Assembly: GCF_014637405.1 (NCBI RefSeq)
Contig: NZ_BMEY01000004.1
Span: forward strand, 96,438 to 160,437
Source: Ornithinibacillus halotolerans
GTDB taxonomy: Bacteria; Bacillota; Bacilli; Bacillales; Amphibacillaceae
Direction: 5' to 3'
Length of the DNA: 64,000 nucleotides
The notes under the pieces: generated by a model
What the model was told of the DNA's origin: nothing
The model's database searches: none
The model's input: the letters and a program-made list of their open reading frames with translations, nothing else
Position numbers and translations under genes: made by a program
Shown here: one piece after another, positions 44,605 to 55,959 of the stretch
How the letters are laid out: each line of letters begins with the position of its first letter
Position numbering within the stretch: position 1 is the first letter of the stretch

Positions 44605-45594
44605 TTAATTTTCATCATCATTATTATCTTTAGATAGTTTTCCAATAGAGTCACGCATATCTGTATCGGCGTTAATATTTTCATAATTTAAGTAATCCAT
44701 AACACCTAATTTACCAGAACGTAACGCTTCAGAAAGTGCAAGTGGTACTTCTGCTTCAGCTTCCACAACTTTTGCACGCATTTCTTGAACACGAGCAACC
44801 ATTTCTTGTTCTTGTGCAACTGCCATTGCGCGACGTTCTTCTGCTTTCGCTTGAGCAATTTTCTTATCTGCTTCCGCTTGGTCTGTTTGTAGCATCGCAC
44901 CAATGTTCTTACCGATATCCACATCAGCAATATCAATCGACAGAATTTCAAAAGCAGTACCAGCATCTAGCCCTTTAGCTAATACAGTGTGAGAAATCAT
45001 ATCTGGATTTTCTAATACTTTTGCATGAGTATCTGAACTACCAATCGTACTTACAACACCTTCACCAACACGAGCGATAATGGTTTCTTCACCAGCACCC
45101 CCGACAAGTCGGTCAATGTTTGCACGTACTGTAATTCTAGCCTTAGCTTTTACTTCAATTCCATCCATCGCAATACCTGCAATAAATGGAGTTTCAATTA
45201 CTTCAGGGTTTACACTCATTTGTACCGCTTCTAATACATCACGACCTGCCAGGTCAATAGCAGCAGCACGTTCGAAGGATAGCTCAATATTAGCACGATG
45301 TGCAGCAATTAATGCGTTTACTACTCTATCCACATTACCTCCAGCTAGATAATGACTCTCTAGTTGGTTTGTTTTTACGTCAAGACCTGCTTTATGTGCT
45401 TTAATTAATGGGTTAATTACACGACTTGGAACAACTCGACGTAAGCGCATCCCGATCAGTGTTAGAATACCTACTTTTACTCCTGCAGCAAGTGCACTAA
45501 TCCACAGTGTTACTGGTATAAATGTAAATAGGATTGCTACTGCAATCAATATCACCGCGATTAATATCACAGGCATAATTAAACTTGGATCCAT
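44605..45594 (-). CDS. floA: Flotillin-like protein FloA
   Basis: Flotillin of functional membrane microdomains, 329 residues. A hydrophobic N-terminal hairpin anchor (about 5-45) precedes an SPFH-type domain ([36 protein letters not shown]). Next come an Ala/Glu-rich coiled coil ([28 protein letters not shown], split here into heptads) and an acidic tail. Located directly after yqeZ as in B. subtilis yqfA. Confidence 0.96.
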   Translation of the reverse strand: MDPSLIMPVILIAVILIAVAILFTFIPVTLWISALAAGVKVGILTLIGMRLRRVVPSRVINPLIKAHKAGLDVKTNQLESHYLAGGNVDRVVNALIAAHRANIELSFERAAAIDLAGRDVLEAVQMSVNPEVIETPFIAGIAMDGIEVKAKARITVRANIDRLVGGAGEETIIARVGEGVVSTIGSSDTHAKVLENPDMISHTVLAKGLDAGTAFEILSIDIADVDIGKNIGAMLQTDQAEADKKIAQAKAEERRAMAVAQEQEMVARVQEMRAKVVEAEAEVPLALSEALRSGKLGVMDYLNYENINADTDMRDSIGKLSKDNNDDEN

Positions 45595-45637
45595 AATGAA
45601 TTCCTCCTAAAAAATTTATATTATAGGTTTAATAACC

Positions 45638-46966
45638 TTATAATTCTCTAACAACAACTCGTACTCCTTCTACTTTTACAACTTTAACCGGTTGATTAAT
45701 TTCGACAAAACTACCTTCTGAAACGACATCAACCCGCTCTCCACCAAACACGGCAACGCCTGATGGCCTTAGAGCTGTTGCGGTGAAACCTTCCATTCCA
45801 ATCAAATCTAATCGATTTTCATTGGATACATATCCTAATTCTGTCGTTGTGCTTTCTTTTAGAATCACATGTCTAAAGACACCTTTATCTAAACCTATTC
45901 TTCTAAACAAAATGACAGAAGCTACTATCACAACGATAAGCGCAATCGCGATACTCATTGTCATGTCTGCAATATTTGCGCCAGATATAAATAATGAGGC
46001 GATTATTGCTCCAACTCCTAGTAACCCTAATATGCCACCAGGTACAAAGAATTCTGCTATGATTAAGGCAAGTCCAATAAGCAATATTATAATTGCTTCC
46101 ATACCTGCTAGCCCAGCAACTACATGACCATAGAAAAATAATACTAATGAAACTAAGCCAATGGTGCCTGGCACTCCAAATCCCGGGGAATATAATTCTA
46201 CAACGAGTCCAAGTCCTGCTAAGGATAAAAGAATAGATACTACAATTGGATTTGTAATAAATCTTGCTATATTTTCCGCTATAGTTGGTTCTTTTTCCAC
46301 AACAATGGATTTGGATAACCCTAACTCATATAATAGCTCTGTTCTATCCGAAGTAATACCTTCAGCATAACCTACTTGTAAAGCTTCTTGAGGTGTTAAC
46401 GTTAAAAATTCTCCTTTAGGTGCATCTAATTCAGGTAGATCTATCGAAGAATCTGCCATTGCTGCAGCATAAAGAGGATCTCTTCCGCCAGCTTCTGCTG
46501 CACTTGTCATAGCTTTAAGCCATGCAGATTGTGCTTTTTTATCTGCAGCATTTCCATCACCGGTGATTACTCCACTTGCTCCCATTGTTGCTCGCGGGGT
46601 CATATAAATGGTATCCGTATGTAATGCAATATAAGAGCCTGCAGATAATGCTTGACTAATAATATAGGAAGTTGTCGGAATTTCTAAATTTGCGATGATC
46701 GTCCCTATATTATCTGCAGCAGCAACACTGCCACCAGGTGTATCTATTTCAAAAATGATATGATCTGCCCCATTTTCTAACGCTTCTTTTGTTGTACGTG
46801 ATAGGAATGCTTCCAATCCTCTTTCCACATCATTTTTAATAGGGATAATATATACAGTTTTCCCTCCACCTTGGTCATCAGCATAAATGTGACTAGTATA
46901 TGGTATTAAAAATAGAAAAATAGCGATAAACAGGAAAAAATAACTTATTAATCGTTTCTTTGGCAA
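45638..46966 (-). CDS. yqeZ: Long NfeD membrane protease-like protein YqeZ
   Basis: 442 residues. An N-terminal signal/helix (about 5-30) is followed by a ClpP-class serine-protease-like domain (FEIDTPGGSV, ISQALSAGSYIA, MGASGVITG). Four to five membrane helices and a C-terminal OB-fold (IGMEGFTATALRPSGVAVFGGERVDV, in parts) complete it. Partner of FloA. TTG start with GGGAGGTG six bases upstream. A SigW-type promoter lies at 47001-47027, indicating envelope-stress control. Confidence 0.92.
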   Translation of the reverse strand: MPKKRLISYFFLFIAIFLFLIPYTSHIYADDQGGGKTVYIIPIKNDVERGLEAFLSRTTKEALENGADHIIFEIDTPGGSVAAADNIGTIIANLEIPTTSYIISQALSAGSYIALHTDTIYMTPRATMGASGVITGDGNAADKKAQSAWLKAMTSAAEAGGRDPLYAAAMADSSIDLPELDAPKGEFLTLTPQEALQVGYAEGITSDRTELLYELGLSKSIVVEKEPTIAENIARFITNPIVVSILLSLAGLGLVVELYSPGFGVPGTIGLVSLVLFFYGHVVAGLAGMEAIIILLIGLALIIAEFFVPGGILGLLGVGAIIASLFISGANIADMTMSIAIALIVVIVASVILFRRIGLDKGVFRHVILKESTTTELGYVSNENRLDLIGMEGFTATALRPSGVAVFGGERVDVVSEGSFVEINQPVKVVKVEGVRVVVREL

Positions 46967-47000
46967 GTACTACACCTCCCTCTCATTATACATCATTATA

Positions 47001-47027
47001 TACGGATAATAATAAGCTAAGGTTTCA
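47001..47027 (-). promoter_or_regulatory. SigW-type ECF promoter of yqeZ-floA
   Basis: TGAAAC at 47022-47027 and CGTA at 47001-47004 with a 17-base spacer on the minus strand, about 35 bases before yqeZ. B. subtilis yqeZ-yqfA-yqfB is known to belong to the SigW regulon. Confidence 0.75.
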
Positions 47028-47124
47028 AAAAATTGATATGAAATAGATATATTATAAATAGTATCATGATTATTACAGGAAGGATAGAAAAATGAGACAT
47101 GCATATTGTATGGGAAAATGGGGA

Positions 47125-47163
47125 AAATAATAAACCCTTGCTTAATAATAGCAAGGGTTTATT
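47125..47163 (-). terminator. Terminator after yqeY
   Basis: AATAAACCCTTGC / GCAAGGGTTTATT stem with an eight-base loop, AT-rich tail. Confidence 0.88.
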
Positions 47164-47174
47164 TATTGGGTACG

Positions 47175-47621
47175 TTAATTCAAAAATTGTTGAACTAATT
47201 TATTTATTTTAGAACCATCTGCTTTACCTTTTACTTTAGGCATAATGGCACTCATGACTTTACCCATATCTTTTTTTGAAGATGCACCAGTTTCTTGAAT
47301 CGTTTCTTGAATGATAGCTGAAAGCTCCTCATCAGATAGCTGTTCAGGCATATATTCTTGAATAATCTCGATTTCCATTTCAAGCTTTTCAACAAGATCT
47401 TCGCGTCCAGCTGATTTAAATTCTTGGAGGGAATCTTTTCTTTGTTTCAGTTCTCTTGATAAAATTGTTAAATCTTCGTCTTCAGATAACTCACTTTTAC
47501 CAAGCTTTATCGATTCATTCTGTAATGAAGCTTTAACCATGCGAATAACACTAAGTCTTTCCTTGTCCTTATTCTTCATCGCTTGCTTCATATCGTCATT
47601 TAACCGTGTTAGTAAAGACAT
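47175..47621 (-). CDS. yqeY: GatB/YqeY domain protein
   Basis: 148 residues, matching B. subtilis YqeY. N-terminal helical part [21 protein letters not shown] and C-terminal tRNA-binding-like domain [26 protein letters not shown], shared with the amidotransferase GatB tail. Its role is uncertain, probably tRNA related. TAGGTG lies about seven bases before the ATG at 47621. It begins 15 bases after rpsU, with which it is co-transcribed. Confidence 0.9.
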   Translation of the reverse strand: MSLLTRLNDDMKQAMKNKDKERLSVIRMVKASLQNESIKLGKSELSEDEDLTILSRELKQRKDSLQEFKSAGREDLVEKLEMEIEIIQEYMPEQLSDEELSAIIQETIQETGASSKKDMGKVMSAIMPKVKGKADGSKINKLVQQFLN

Positions 47622-47635
47622 TTGTAGCACCTACT

Positions 47636-47812
47636 TTAGAATTTACGCTTTCTAGCAGCTTCAGATTTCTTTTTACGACGAACGCTAGGTTTTTCGTAGT
47701 GTTCACGCTTGCGATATTCTTGTAGTGTTCCACTTTTAGCTACACTACGTTTAAAGCGACGAAGAGCATCCTCAAGAGACTCGTTTTTACGAACGCGAGT
47801 TGTATTTGACAT
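47636..47812 (-). CDS. rpsU: 30S ribosomal protein S21
   Basis: Ribosomal protein bS21, 58 residues, near the 16S 3' end, where it assists initiation. Sequence [18 protein letters not shown] and the very basic tail [12 protein letters not shown] are diagnostic. GGAGGGAGGG upstream selects the ATG at 47812; an upstream in-frame extension is not real. A strong promoter lies at 47888-47917 and a leader hairpin at 47855-47883. Confidence 0.97.
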   Translation of the reverse strand: MSNTTRVRKNESLEDALRRFKRSVAKSGTLQEYRKREHYEKPSVRRKKKSEAARKRKF

Positions 47813-47854
47813 GCTAATTTCCCTCCCTCCGAAGCAAAAAAACAGATTAATTAG

Positions 47855-47883
47855 AAAGGCATATGTATATATCACATGCCTTT
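47855..47883 (-). promoter_or_regulatory. Leader hairpin of rpsU
   Basis: AAAGGCAT / ATGCCTTT 8-bp stem in the transcribed leader, followed about 12 bases later by a seven-base T-run. It could be an attenuator or protein-binding leader. Confidence 0.45.
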
Positions 47884-47887
47884 TGTA

Positions 47888-47917
47888 ATTATAATATATT
47901 GTTATGCAATCGGTCAA
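47888..47917 (-). promoter_or_regulatory. SigA promoter of rpsU
   Basis: TTGACC at 47912-47917, 18-base spacer, perfect TATAAT at 47888-47893 on the minus strand. Confidence 0.82.
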
Positions 47918-48015
47918 CTATATATTTTGCTTTTCTTACTTCTCCTTTGTATCTTTCATAACTTTTGTATACTTGCAAAGTTATTTAAAAATAAAAAGCT
48001 TGAAGCTATATTTGA

Positions 48016-48687
48016 TTAATAATCGGAAGTTCCTTGTTTTCCTTGAACAATAGCAATACCAGAACTTGCTCCTATTCTTGTTGCTCCTGCTTCAATCATT
48101 GCCTCTGCTTGCGCAAGATCTCTAACGCCACCAGAAGCTTTTACTCCCATTTCTGGACCTACTGTTTGACGCATTAATGCAACATCTTCCACAGTTGCTC
48201 CACCACCAGAGAATCCAGTAGATGTTTTGACAAAGTCTGCACCTGCCTCTTTTGATAATTGACATGCAATAACTTTCTCTTCCTCAGTTAATAGAGACGT
48301 CTCAATTATAACTTTTGTTAAAGCTTTTCCTTCAGCAGCTTTTACCACTGCCTCAATATCTTGCTTTACAAATTCTCTATTACCAGATTTTAGTTCACCT
48401 ACATTAATTACCATGTCAACTTCTGTTGCTCCATCAGCAATTGCTTGTTTTGTTTCAAAAATTTTAGTTTCTGTAGATGTTGCTCCTAATGGAAACCCAA
48501 TTACTGTACAAACTTTTACACTTGTATCTTTAAGATAATCATAACAAAGTGAAACCCAATGAGGATTTACACATACAGATGCAAATTCATATTCCTTTGC
48601 TTCCTCTACAATTTTCAAGATACTTTCTTTTGTTGCATCAGGCTTTAATAATGTATGATCAATATATTTTGCTAAATTTTGAGTCAT
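48016..48687 (-). CDS. deoC: Deoxyribose-phosphate aldolase DeoC
   Basis: Class I aldolase cleaving 2-deoxyribose 5-phosphate to acetaldehyde and glyceraldehyde 3-phosphate, 223 residues, as in B. subtilis. The Schiff-base lysine lies in [21 protein letters not shown] gives the second catalytic lysine. AAGGAAG precedes the ATG at 48687. It replaces yqeW, which B. subtilis has between rpsU and mtaB, so its insertion here is a lineage feature. Confidence 0.96.
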   Translation of the reverse strand: MTQNLAKYIDHTLLKPDATKESILKIVEEAKEYEFASVCVNPHWVSLCYDYLKDTSVKVCTVIGFPLGATSTETKIFETKQAIADGATEVDMVINVGELKSGNREFVKQDIEAVVKAAEGKALTKVIIETSLLTEEEKVIACQLSKEAGADFVKTSTGFSGGGATVEDVALMRQTVGPEMGVKASGGVRDLAQAEAMIEAGATRIGASSGIAIVQGKQGTSDY

Positions 48688-48805
48688 TATTTTAACTTCC
48701 TTTCTTAAGTTGTACGTACCTCTTGTATAATAGCACTTTATAATTGGAAATGCTATCAATTAAATTCTACAGATTCGAAATCTATGGTAGATATCTTGCT
48801 TCAAT

Positions 48806-48837
48806 ATATAAAATGCCCAGTCATTAGACTAGGCATT
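48806..48837 (-). terminator. Terminator overlapping the mtaB stop
   Basis: AATGCCTAGTC ATTA-type loop GACTGGGCATT hairpin with one mismatch and a TTTTATAT tail on the minus strand. Confidence 0.7.
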
Positions 48838-50178
48838 CACTTTCATTTTACCATGTGTAGCAAAATCCATTATTCGAACAAATTTACCTTCATTATATGG
48901 ATATCCTGATTTCGTAATCTTGACACGAACAATTTTTCCAATCATATCTTGGGTACCTTCAAACTTAACTTTTAAGTAGTTATCTGTATATCCGACTAAC
49001 ATATTTTCTTCTTCCAAATCACGCTCTTCTGGAATAACTTCAAGTACTTCATTCTCATAACGAGCGGCATATTCTTTTGCAAGTTCTTCTGATAAGTCAA
49101 TCATTCGTTGTACACGTTCATTTTTAATATCTTCGTCTACTTGATCATCCATTCTTGCTGCAGGTGTTCCAGTTCTTCTTGAGAATGGAAAGACATGCAG
49201 TTCAGAATATCCAACTTTTTTAATGAAGTTATACGTCTCCATAAATTCCTCTTCTGTTTCGCCTGGAAAACCAACGATAACATCAGAAGTAATTGCTAAA
49301 TCTGGTAATGCTTTTCGGATTTTTCCAACTTTTTGATAGTAAAATTCGGTAGAGTATTTTCTACGCATCCGTTTTAAAACTGTATCCGAACCAGATTGTA
49401 ACGGAATATGTAAATGACGAACGATTTTTTCTGATTGGTCAAGAACTTCAATAACTTCGTCCGTAATCTGACTTGCTTCAATGGAGGAGATACGAATTCT
49501 TTCTAAACCAGACACTTTAGACTCTAAGTCTCTTAATAATGCTGCAAAATTATAATCATTTAGGTCTTCTCCATAACCGGCTGTATGAATTCCGGTTAAT
49601 ACTATTTCTTTATAGCCTGCATCAACTAGCTTCTGTGCTTGACTTATGACACTTTCTGGATCACGAGAACGTAATAATCCACGGGACCATGGGATAATAC
49701 AAAACGTACAGAAGTTATTACAACCTTCTTGAATTTTAAGAGATGCACGAGTTCTATCCGAGAATTCAGGGACATCCATTTCTTCAAAAACTCGGTTTTT
49801 CATTATATTAGAAACACCATTCACTGGAACTCTCGATTTTTTATGTTCTTCAATATATTGGATCATGTTTTTGCGGTCTTGTGTACCGACAACGACATCT
49901 ACTCCAGGAATTTCTAAAATTTCACCTGGAGATGTTTGTGCATAACAACCAGTTACACAAACAATCGCATCTGGATTTTTACGAATTGCTCGTCTAATAA
50001 TTTGTCTACTTTTCTTATCTCCAGAATTAGTGACTGTACATGTGTTAATAACATATACATCTGAATCATGATCAAAATCAACACGTTCATAGCCTTGATC
50101 CATGAACATGCGCCAAATACCTTCTGTTTCATAATGATTAACTTTACAACCTAATGTATGAAATGCTACTGTTGGCAT
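48829..50178 (-). CDS. mtaB: tRNA t6A37 methylthiotransferase MtaB
   Basis: Radical SAM enzyme adding methylthio to t6A37, 449 residues. The N-terminal UPF0004 domain carries cysteines in TLGCKVNHYE, VINTCTVT and VTGCYAQ for one iron-sulfur cluster. The radical SAM motif is CNNFCTFC, and the C-terminal TRAM domain includes MLVGYTDNYLKVKFEG. It overlaps the rsmE stop by 13 bases, part of the dnaJ-prmA-rsmE-mtaB run. Confidence 0.95.
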   Translation of the reverse strand: MPTVAFHTLGCKVNHYETEGIWRMFMDQGYERVDFDHDSDVYVINTCTVTNSGDKKSRQIIRRAIRKNPDAIVCVTGCYAQTSPGEILEIPGVDVVVGTQDRKNMIQYIEEHKKSRVPVNGVSNIMKNRVFEEMDVPEFSDRTRASLKIQEGCNNFCTFCIIPWSRGLLRSRDPESVISQAQKLVDAGYKEIVLTGIHTAGYGEDLNDYNFAALLRDLESKVSGLERIRISSIEASQITDEVIEVLDQSEKIVRHLHIPLQSGSDTVLKRMRRKYSTEFYYQKVGKIRKALPDLAITSDVIVGFPGETEEEFMETYNFIKKVGYSELHVFPFSRRTGTPAARMDDQVDEDIKNERVQRMIDLSEELAKEYAARYENEVLEVIPEERDLEEENMLVGYTDNYLKVKFEGTQDMIGKIVRVKITKSGYPYNEGKFVRIMDFATHGKMKVNA

Positions 50179-50936
50179 GAGAGCCCCTCCAATTCTTCCA
50201 GATGATACGAAATACTACTAAGTACGTACAGTGCGGCTGTTTCCGTTCTTAAAATCCTCGGACCTAACCGAACAGGAATGAAGTCATATTCTTTAAGTTT
50301 ATTTACTTCTTCCATAGATAAACCACCTTCAGGACCGATACAGACTAACACTTTACTATCTTTCGATAAACTTTTTACAATACTTGCAAACGATCGAAAG
50401 GTATCTGTTTTTGCTTCTTCCTCATAAGCGATTATCTTTACATCGTAACGTTTACTTTCCATAATCAAAGCTTGTAAATTCATCACTGACTTTATTTCTG
50501 GCAAATAGTTTCTATGTGATTGTTCGCTAGCTTCCTTTACAATTTTAGCATAACGTGATAATTTTTTCTCTACTTTACGAGAATCCCATTTTACTACCGA
50601 GCGTTCTGCTTGAAAGGGGATAAAAGCTTTGGCCCCAAGTTCTGTTCCCTTTTGTAGTACTAAATCCATCTTATCCCCTTTCGGTAGACCTTGAGCAATG
50701 GTAACAAAGACAGGAAGCTCGGAGCTTTTATCCAACCAGCCAATTATTTCAGCTACGACTTCTTTTTCTTGAATCATGGAAATTTTGCATGTTGCACTCT
50801 GACCTTGAGGCGTATTACAAATTATTTCATCTCCTATTTGCATACGCATAACTCGAATAATATGGTGAGCATCTTCTCCATCGATTGATACTGAATTAGA
50901 TTGCCAATTATTTTCTGGGACAAAATACCTTTGCAT
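50166..50936 (-). CDS. rsmE: 16S rRNA m3U1498 methyltransferase RsmE
   Basis: SPOUT-class RNA methyltransferase of 256 residues. The N-terminal PUA-like domain begins MQRYFVPENN and contains GEDAHHIIRVMRMQ. The C-terminal knot includes GPEGGLSMEEV and LGPRILRTETAALYVLS, both diagnostic. Methylates the decoding-centre uridine. Nine bases after prmA and overlapping mtaB. Confidence 0.95.
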   Translation of the reverse strand: MQRYFVPENNWQSNSVSIDGEDAHHIIRVMRMQIGDEIICNTPQGQSATCKISMIQEKEVVAEIIGWLDKSSELPVFVTIAQGLPKGDKMDLVLQKGTELGAKAFIPFQAERSVVKWDSRKVEKKLSRYAKIVKEASEQSHRNYLPEIKSVMNLQALIMESKRYDVKIIAYEEEAKTDTFRSFASIVKSLSKDSKVLVCIGPEGGLSMEEVNKLKEYDFIPVRLGPRILRTETAALYVLSSISYHLEELEGLSCQQ

Positions 50937-50944
50937 TCCTACAC

Positions 50945-51898
50945 CTACTTCTTCTTAGCGACAATAGAAACCCAATCTTCTATCTCATTTATTTCAATTA
51001 TCTTAAATCCATGTTCTTGCATTTTATTTAATACCATTTCTTTTTTGGACTGAATAATTCCAGACGTGATAAAGTAACCACCATCTACTAGATTTACCCA
51101 TGCATCATCAATAAATCGAATAATGATTTCGGCTAAAATATTGGATACAATAATATCAGCTTGTAAATGAACATCTTGTAATAGATTATTTTGTTTGAGA
51201 TGGATTAAATCATCTACCTTATTATATTCTGCATTCGTTTTAGTACTTTGCACAGCTACTTCATCCAGGTCAAATGCATAAACTTCCTTAGCGCCTAAGC
51301 GAGCGGAAGCGATACTAAGGACACCCGACCCACAACCAACATCAATAACAGAATCCCCCATATTTACATACTTTTCTAATGCCTGAATACTTAACATCGT
51401 TGTTGGATGTGTACCTGTTCCAAAAGCCATTCCAGGATCTAACTCAATTACAATTTCATCCTCGCTTGTAGGTTGGTAATTTTCCCATGTCGGTGTAACG
51501 GTTATCTTTTCTGATACTTGGATAGGTTTATAGTACTTCTTCCAAGCAGTAGCCCAATCTTCTTCGTCCACTTCACTCCAAGTTACTTCATTTTTTCCGA
51601 GTTCGATTCCATAGGCTGTTAAATTATTTACAGCTAACTTTATCTCTTCTACAGTTTCAATAATGGAGCTATTTAAAGGCAAATAAGCTTTTATATATAC
51701 ACCTTCATCTGGATAGTCTTTTGGATTCAATTCGAATATTTCACCGTACACATCTTGTTTATCAATTATCAAATCAAGTGGATTTTCTATGACAACACCA
51801 CTTGCTCCAATTTCATGTAAAATATTGGATATCGGTTCTATTGCTTCGTTAGTAGTATGGATACATATTTCCGACCATTTCAAACGAATCTCACTCAT
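50945..51898 (-). CDS. prmA: Ribosomal protein L11 methyltransferase PrmA
   Basis: SAM-dependent methyltransferase for L11, 317 residues as drawn. SAM site VIDVGCGSGVLSIAS; GMAFGTGTHPTT and VSNILAEII are family signatures. Homologues begin MKWSELxIHTT, so a TTG at 51883 (giving MKWSEICIHTT) may be the real start; neither candidate has a strong ribosome-binding site. It follows dnaJ by 60 bases. Confidence 0.94.
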   Translation of the reverse strand: MSEIRLKWSEICIHTTNEAIEPISNILHEIGASGVVIENPLDLIIDKQDVYGEIFELNPKDYPDEGVYIKAYLPLNSSIIETVEEIKLAVNNLTAYGIELGKNEVTWSEVDEEDWATAWKKYYKPIQVSEKITVTPTWENYQPTSEDEIVIELDPGMAFGTGTHPTTMLSIQALEKYVNMGDSVIDVGCGSGVLSIASARLGAKEVYAFDLDEVAVQSTKTNAEYNKVDDLIHLKQNNLLQDVHLQADIIVSNILAEIIIRFIDDAWVNLVDGGYFITSGIIQSKKEMVLNKMQEHGFKIIEINEIEDWVSIVAKKK

Positions 51899-51958
51899 TT
51901 CTATTATTATTGTTCATTTGTTGATAACTATTATGTATAAAGGAATTAGGATACTAGC

Positions 51959-53086
51959 CTAATCCCCTTTAAATGCTTTTTTAAATTTTTGAAAAAGAGA
52001 ATCCTCTTGTTCCTCTGTTTTATTATTACCATTAATATCATTAAATTCTCGTAGTAATTCTTTTTGACGTTCTGTTAATTTAGTAGGTGTTACTACACGA
52101 ACTTTAATGTGTTGATCTCCATGACCATATCCTCTTACATTAGGCGCACCTTTTCCTTTTAATCGGAAGATTCTGCCTGTCTGTGTTCCAGCAGGGATCT
52201 TCAGCTTCACTTTACCATGAACGGTTGGAACTTCTAGTTCATCCCCAAGTGCAGCTTGTGTAAATGTTAATGGTAATTCACAGAATATATTGTCACCTTC
52301 TCTAGTAAAGAACTCATGACTACGAACTTTAATAACAACATATAGGTCACCACTTGGTCCACCATTTTTACCCGGTTCACCTTTACCAGCAACACGAATT
52401 TGTTGTCCCTCATCTATACCAGCAGGAATGTTAATTTGGATTTTCTTATTCTTTTTAACGGTTCCTTTTCCACTACATGTTGTACATTTTTCCGGTATTA
52501 TCTTTCCAGAACCATTACAATGGTGACATACGCGACGGTTCACTACTCGACCGAATGGTGTATTTTGTTCTGTATTTAACTGACCGCTTCCTTGGCAATG
52601 GGTACATGTTTTTGGTTTTGTTCCTGGTTTTGCACCTGAACCATGACATGTTGCACATTCTTCATCATTTGGAATTGAAATTTCCGTTTCTTTACCGAAA
52701 ATAGCTTCTTCAAAGTCTAAAATCATTGTATATTGAAGATCAGCACCTTGTTGTGGTGCGTTAGGGTCACGTCTACGTCCCCCACCTCCAAAGAACATAT
52801 CGAAAATATCTCCAAAACCGCCGAAATCTTGTGCCCCACCAAAGCCACCAAAACCTTGGCCACCATTCATTCCTGCATGACCAAATTGATCATATTGTGC
52901 TCGTTTTTGATCGTTGGATAATGTTTCATATGCTTCTTTTACTTCTTTAAATTTATCTGCTGCATCTGGTTCTTTATTAACGTCCGGATGATATTTTCTT
53001 GCTAATTTACGGTATGATTTTTTAATTTCTTCTTTAGTTGCGCTTTTCTCAACACCTAATACTTCATAATAATCTCGTTTTGACAC
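51959..53086 (-). CDS. dnaJ: Chaperone DnaJ
   Basis: Hsp40 co-chaperone of 375 residues. The J-domain has HPD (KYHPDVN). A Gly/Phe-rich linker follows, then four zinc repeats [24 protein letters not shown] and CTTCSGKG, then C-terminal client-binding beta domains. It starts at GTG. It is separated from dnaK by a terminator and a palindromic element, so it may depend on read-through or its own promoter. Confidence 0.98.
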   Translation of the reverse strand: MSKRDYYEVLGVEKSATKEEIKKSYRKLARKYHPDVNKEPDAADKFKEVKEAYETLSNDQKRAQYDQFGHAGMNGGQGFGGFGGAQDFGGFGDIFDMFFGGGGRRRDPNAPQQGADLQYTMILDFEEAIFGKETEISIPNDEECATCHGSGAKPGTKPKTCTHCQGSGQLNTEQNTPFGRVVNRRVCHHCNGSGKIIPEKCTTCSGKGTVKKNKKIQINIPAGIDEGQQIRVAGKGEPGKNGGPSGDLYVVIKVRSHEFFTREGDNIFCELPLTFTQAALGDELEVPTVHGKVKLKIPAGTQTGRIFRLKGKGAPNVRGYGHGDQHIKVRVVTPTKLTERQKELLREFNDINGNNKTEEQEDSLFQKFKKAFKGD

Positions 53087-53196
53087 TAGCTATCACTCTC
53101 CCGCTTCACTTTCACATAAGGTAAATCATAACATTAAAAATATTGTAGTGGCAAATGGTTGTTGTTAATCATTATAAATTGCTTCTTGCCATATCC

Positions 53197-53371
53197 GCGG
53201 CCCGAATACACTTCGCTTTCCATGGGCGGCTGCTGAGCCTCCTCGTGCTACGCACTGCGGGGTCTCACCTATGCCTATCCTCCCATAGGACAAGGAATGC
53301 TTCGACAGCATTACATCGCACGCAGAAAAAGTGGTTTTCTTTTTCAAGGAGTCTTTGTGTATTCGGGCCGC
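53197..53371. repeat. Dispersed palindromic element E2
   Basis: A 175-bp member of the E family, closed by a perfect 15-bp inverted repeat GCGGCCCGAATACAC / GTGTATTCGGGCCGC. It shares CTTCGCTTTCC, GCCTCCTCGTGCTACGCACTG and GCGGGGTCTCACC with E1 and E3. About 55 extra bases add two more hairpins, AATGCT-TCGAC-AGCATT and GAAAAAG / CTTTTTC. Confidence 0.88.
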
Positions 53372-53432
53372 TCAGTGCAATAATTGTTTATATCAATTTA
53401 CAATAATTTTAAATTCTAAACAGGACTAACAA

Positions 53433-53469
53433 CAAAAGTCAAAGTCAAGAGGGTCCTGACTTTGACTTT
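53433..53469 (-). terminator. Terminator after dnaK
   Basis: Perfect 13-bp stem AAAGTCAAAGTCA / TGACTTTGACTTT with a nine-base loop; minus-strand tail TTTTGTTGTT. Confidence 0.85.
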
Positions 53470-53484
53470 CATTTGAAAATGATC

Positions 53485-55344
<1,860 letters not shown>

Positions 55345-55914
55345 TTATTTATTTACTTTAACCATTGCAGGGCGAATGACACGATCTTTAATCATATAAC
55401 CTTTTTGCAATTCTTCTACTACAACATTTGACTCAGCATTTTCATCCTCTACTTGCATGACTGCTTGATGAACATTTGGATCAAATTCTTTTCCAACAGC
55501 TTCAATTACTTCGACACCTTGTGACTTAAGTCCATCAAGTAATTGTCTGTATACCATGGAAATCCCTTCAAGTAAGCCTTTATTTGCTTCTGTTTCCTCT
55601 ACTTGAAGCGCCCTCTCGAAGTTGTCAATTGCTGGTAATAGTTCAGAAGCAAGATCCATCGCTTTATACTTTCTTTCTGCTTCTCTTTCTTTTACCGAAC
55701 GTTTCTTGAAATTATCAAACTCTGCTTGTAATCTAAGTAATCTTTCGTATAGTTCATCTTTTTCTTGCTGGAGTTTTGTAATCTCATCTTGATTATTAGT
55801 ACCTACTTCTACTTCTTCTATTACTTCTTCTGTTGTTTCAGTAGATTCTTCTTGTTTTACTTCCACTTCGTCTACAGTTTCCTGTTCTTGTTCTGTCACA
55901 TCTTTTTGTTCCAT
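55345..55914 (-). CDS. grpE: Nucleotide exchange factor GrpE
   Basis: DnaK nucleotide exchange factor, 189 residues. An acidic N-terminal region (about 1-45) leads to the long dimerising helix ([21 protein letters not shown], shown in part), then the beta-domain ending [27 protein letters not shown] before the ATG at 55914 removes 12 upstream codons. Lies between hrcA and dnaK. Confidence 0.96.
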   Translation of the reverse strand: MEQKDVTEQEQETVDEVEVKQEESTETTEEVIEEVEVGTNNQDEITKLQQEKDELYERLLRLQAEFDNFKKRSVKEREAERKYKAMDLASELLPAIDNFERALQVEETEANKGLLEGISMVYRQLLDGLKSQGVEVIEAVGKEFDPNVHQAVMQVEDENAESNVVVEELQKGYMIKDRVIRPAMVKVNK

Positions 55915-55959
55915 AATTGGCACCTCCATATGCAGTAGGTAATTTATCACCTATCTTAT

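Larger units (their letters stand above)
53087..53484. other. dnaK-dnaJ intergenic region
   Basis: About 400 bases with no gene. It contains the dnaK terminator (53433-53469), palindromic element E2 (53197-53371) and AT-rich flanks. I found no convincing promoter for dnaJ in it. Confidence 0.75.

Noticed and set aside
45080..45352. Plus-strand open frames opposite floA, dnaK, sodA and gluP
   Set aside because: They lie antisense to clearly coding genes with no ribosome-binding sites; shadow frames of biased codon use.
53155..53406. Open frames on both strands within the dnaK-dnaJ gap
   Set aside because: They fall inside palindromic element E2, which lacks stops by virtue of high GC; no ribosome-binding site or protein-like composition.
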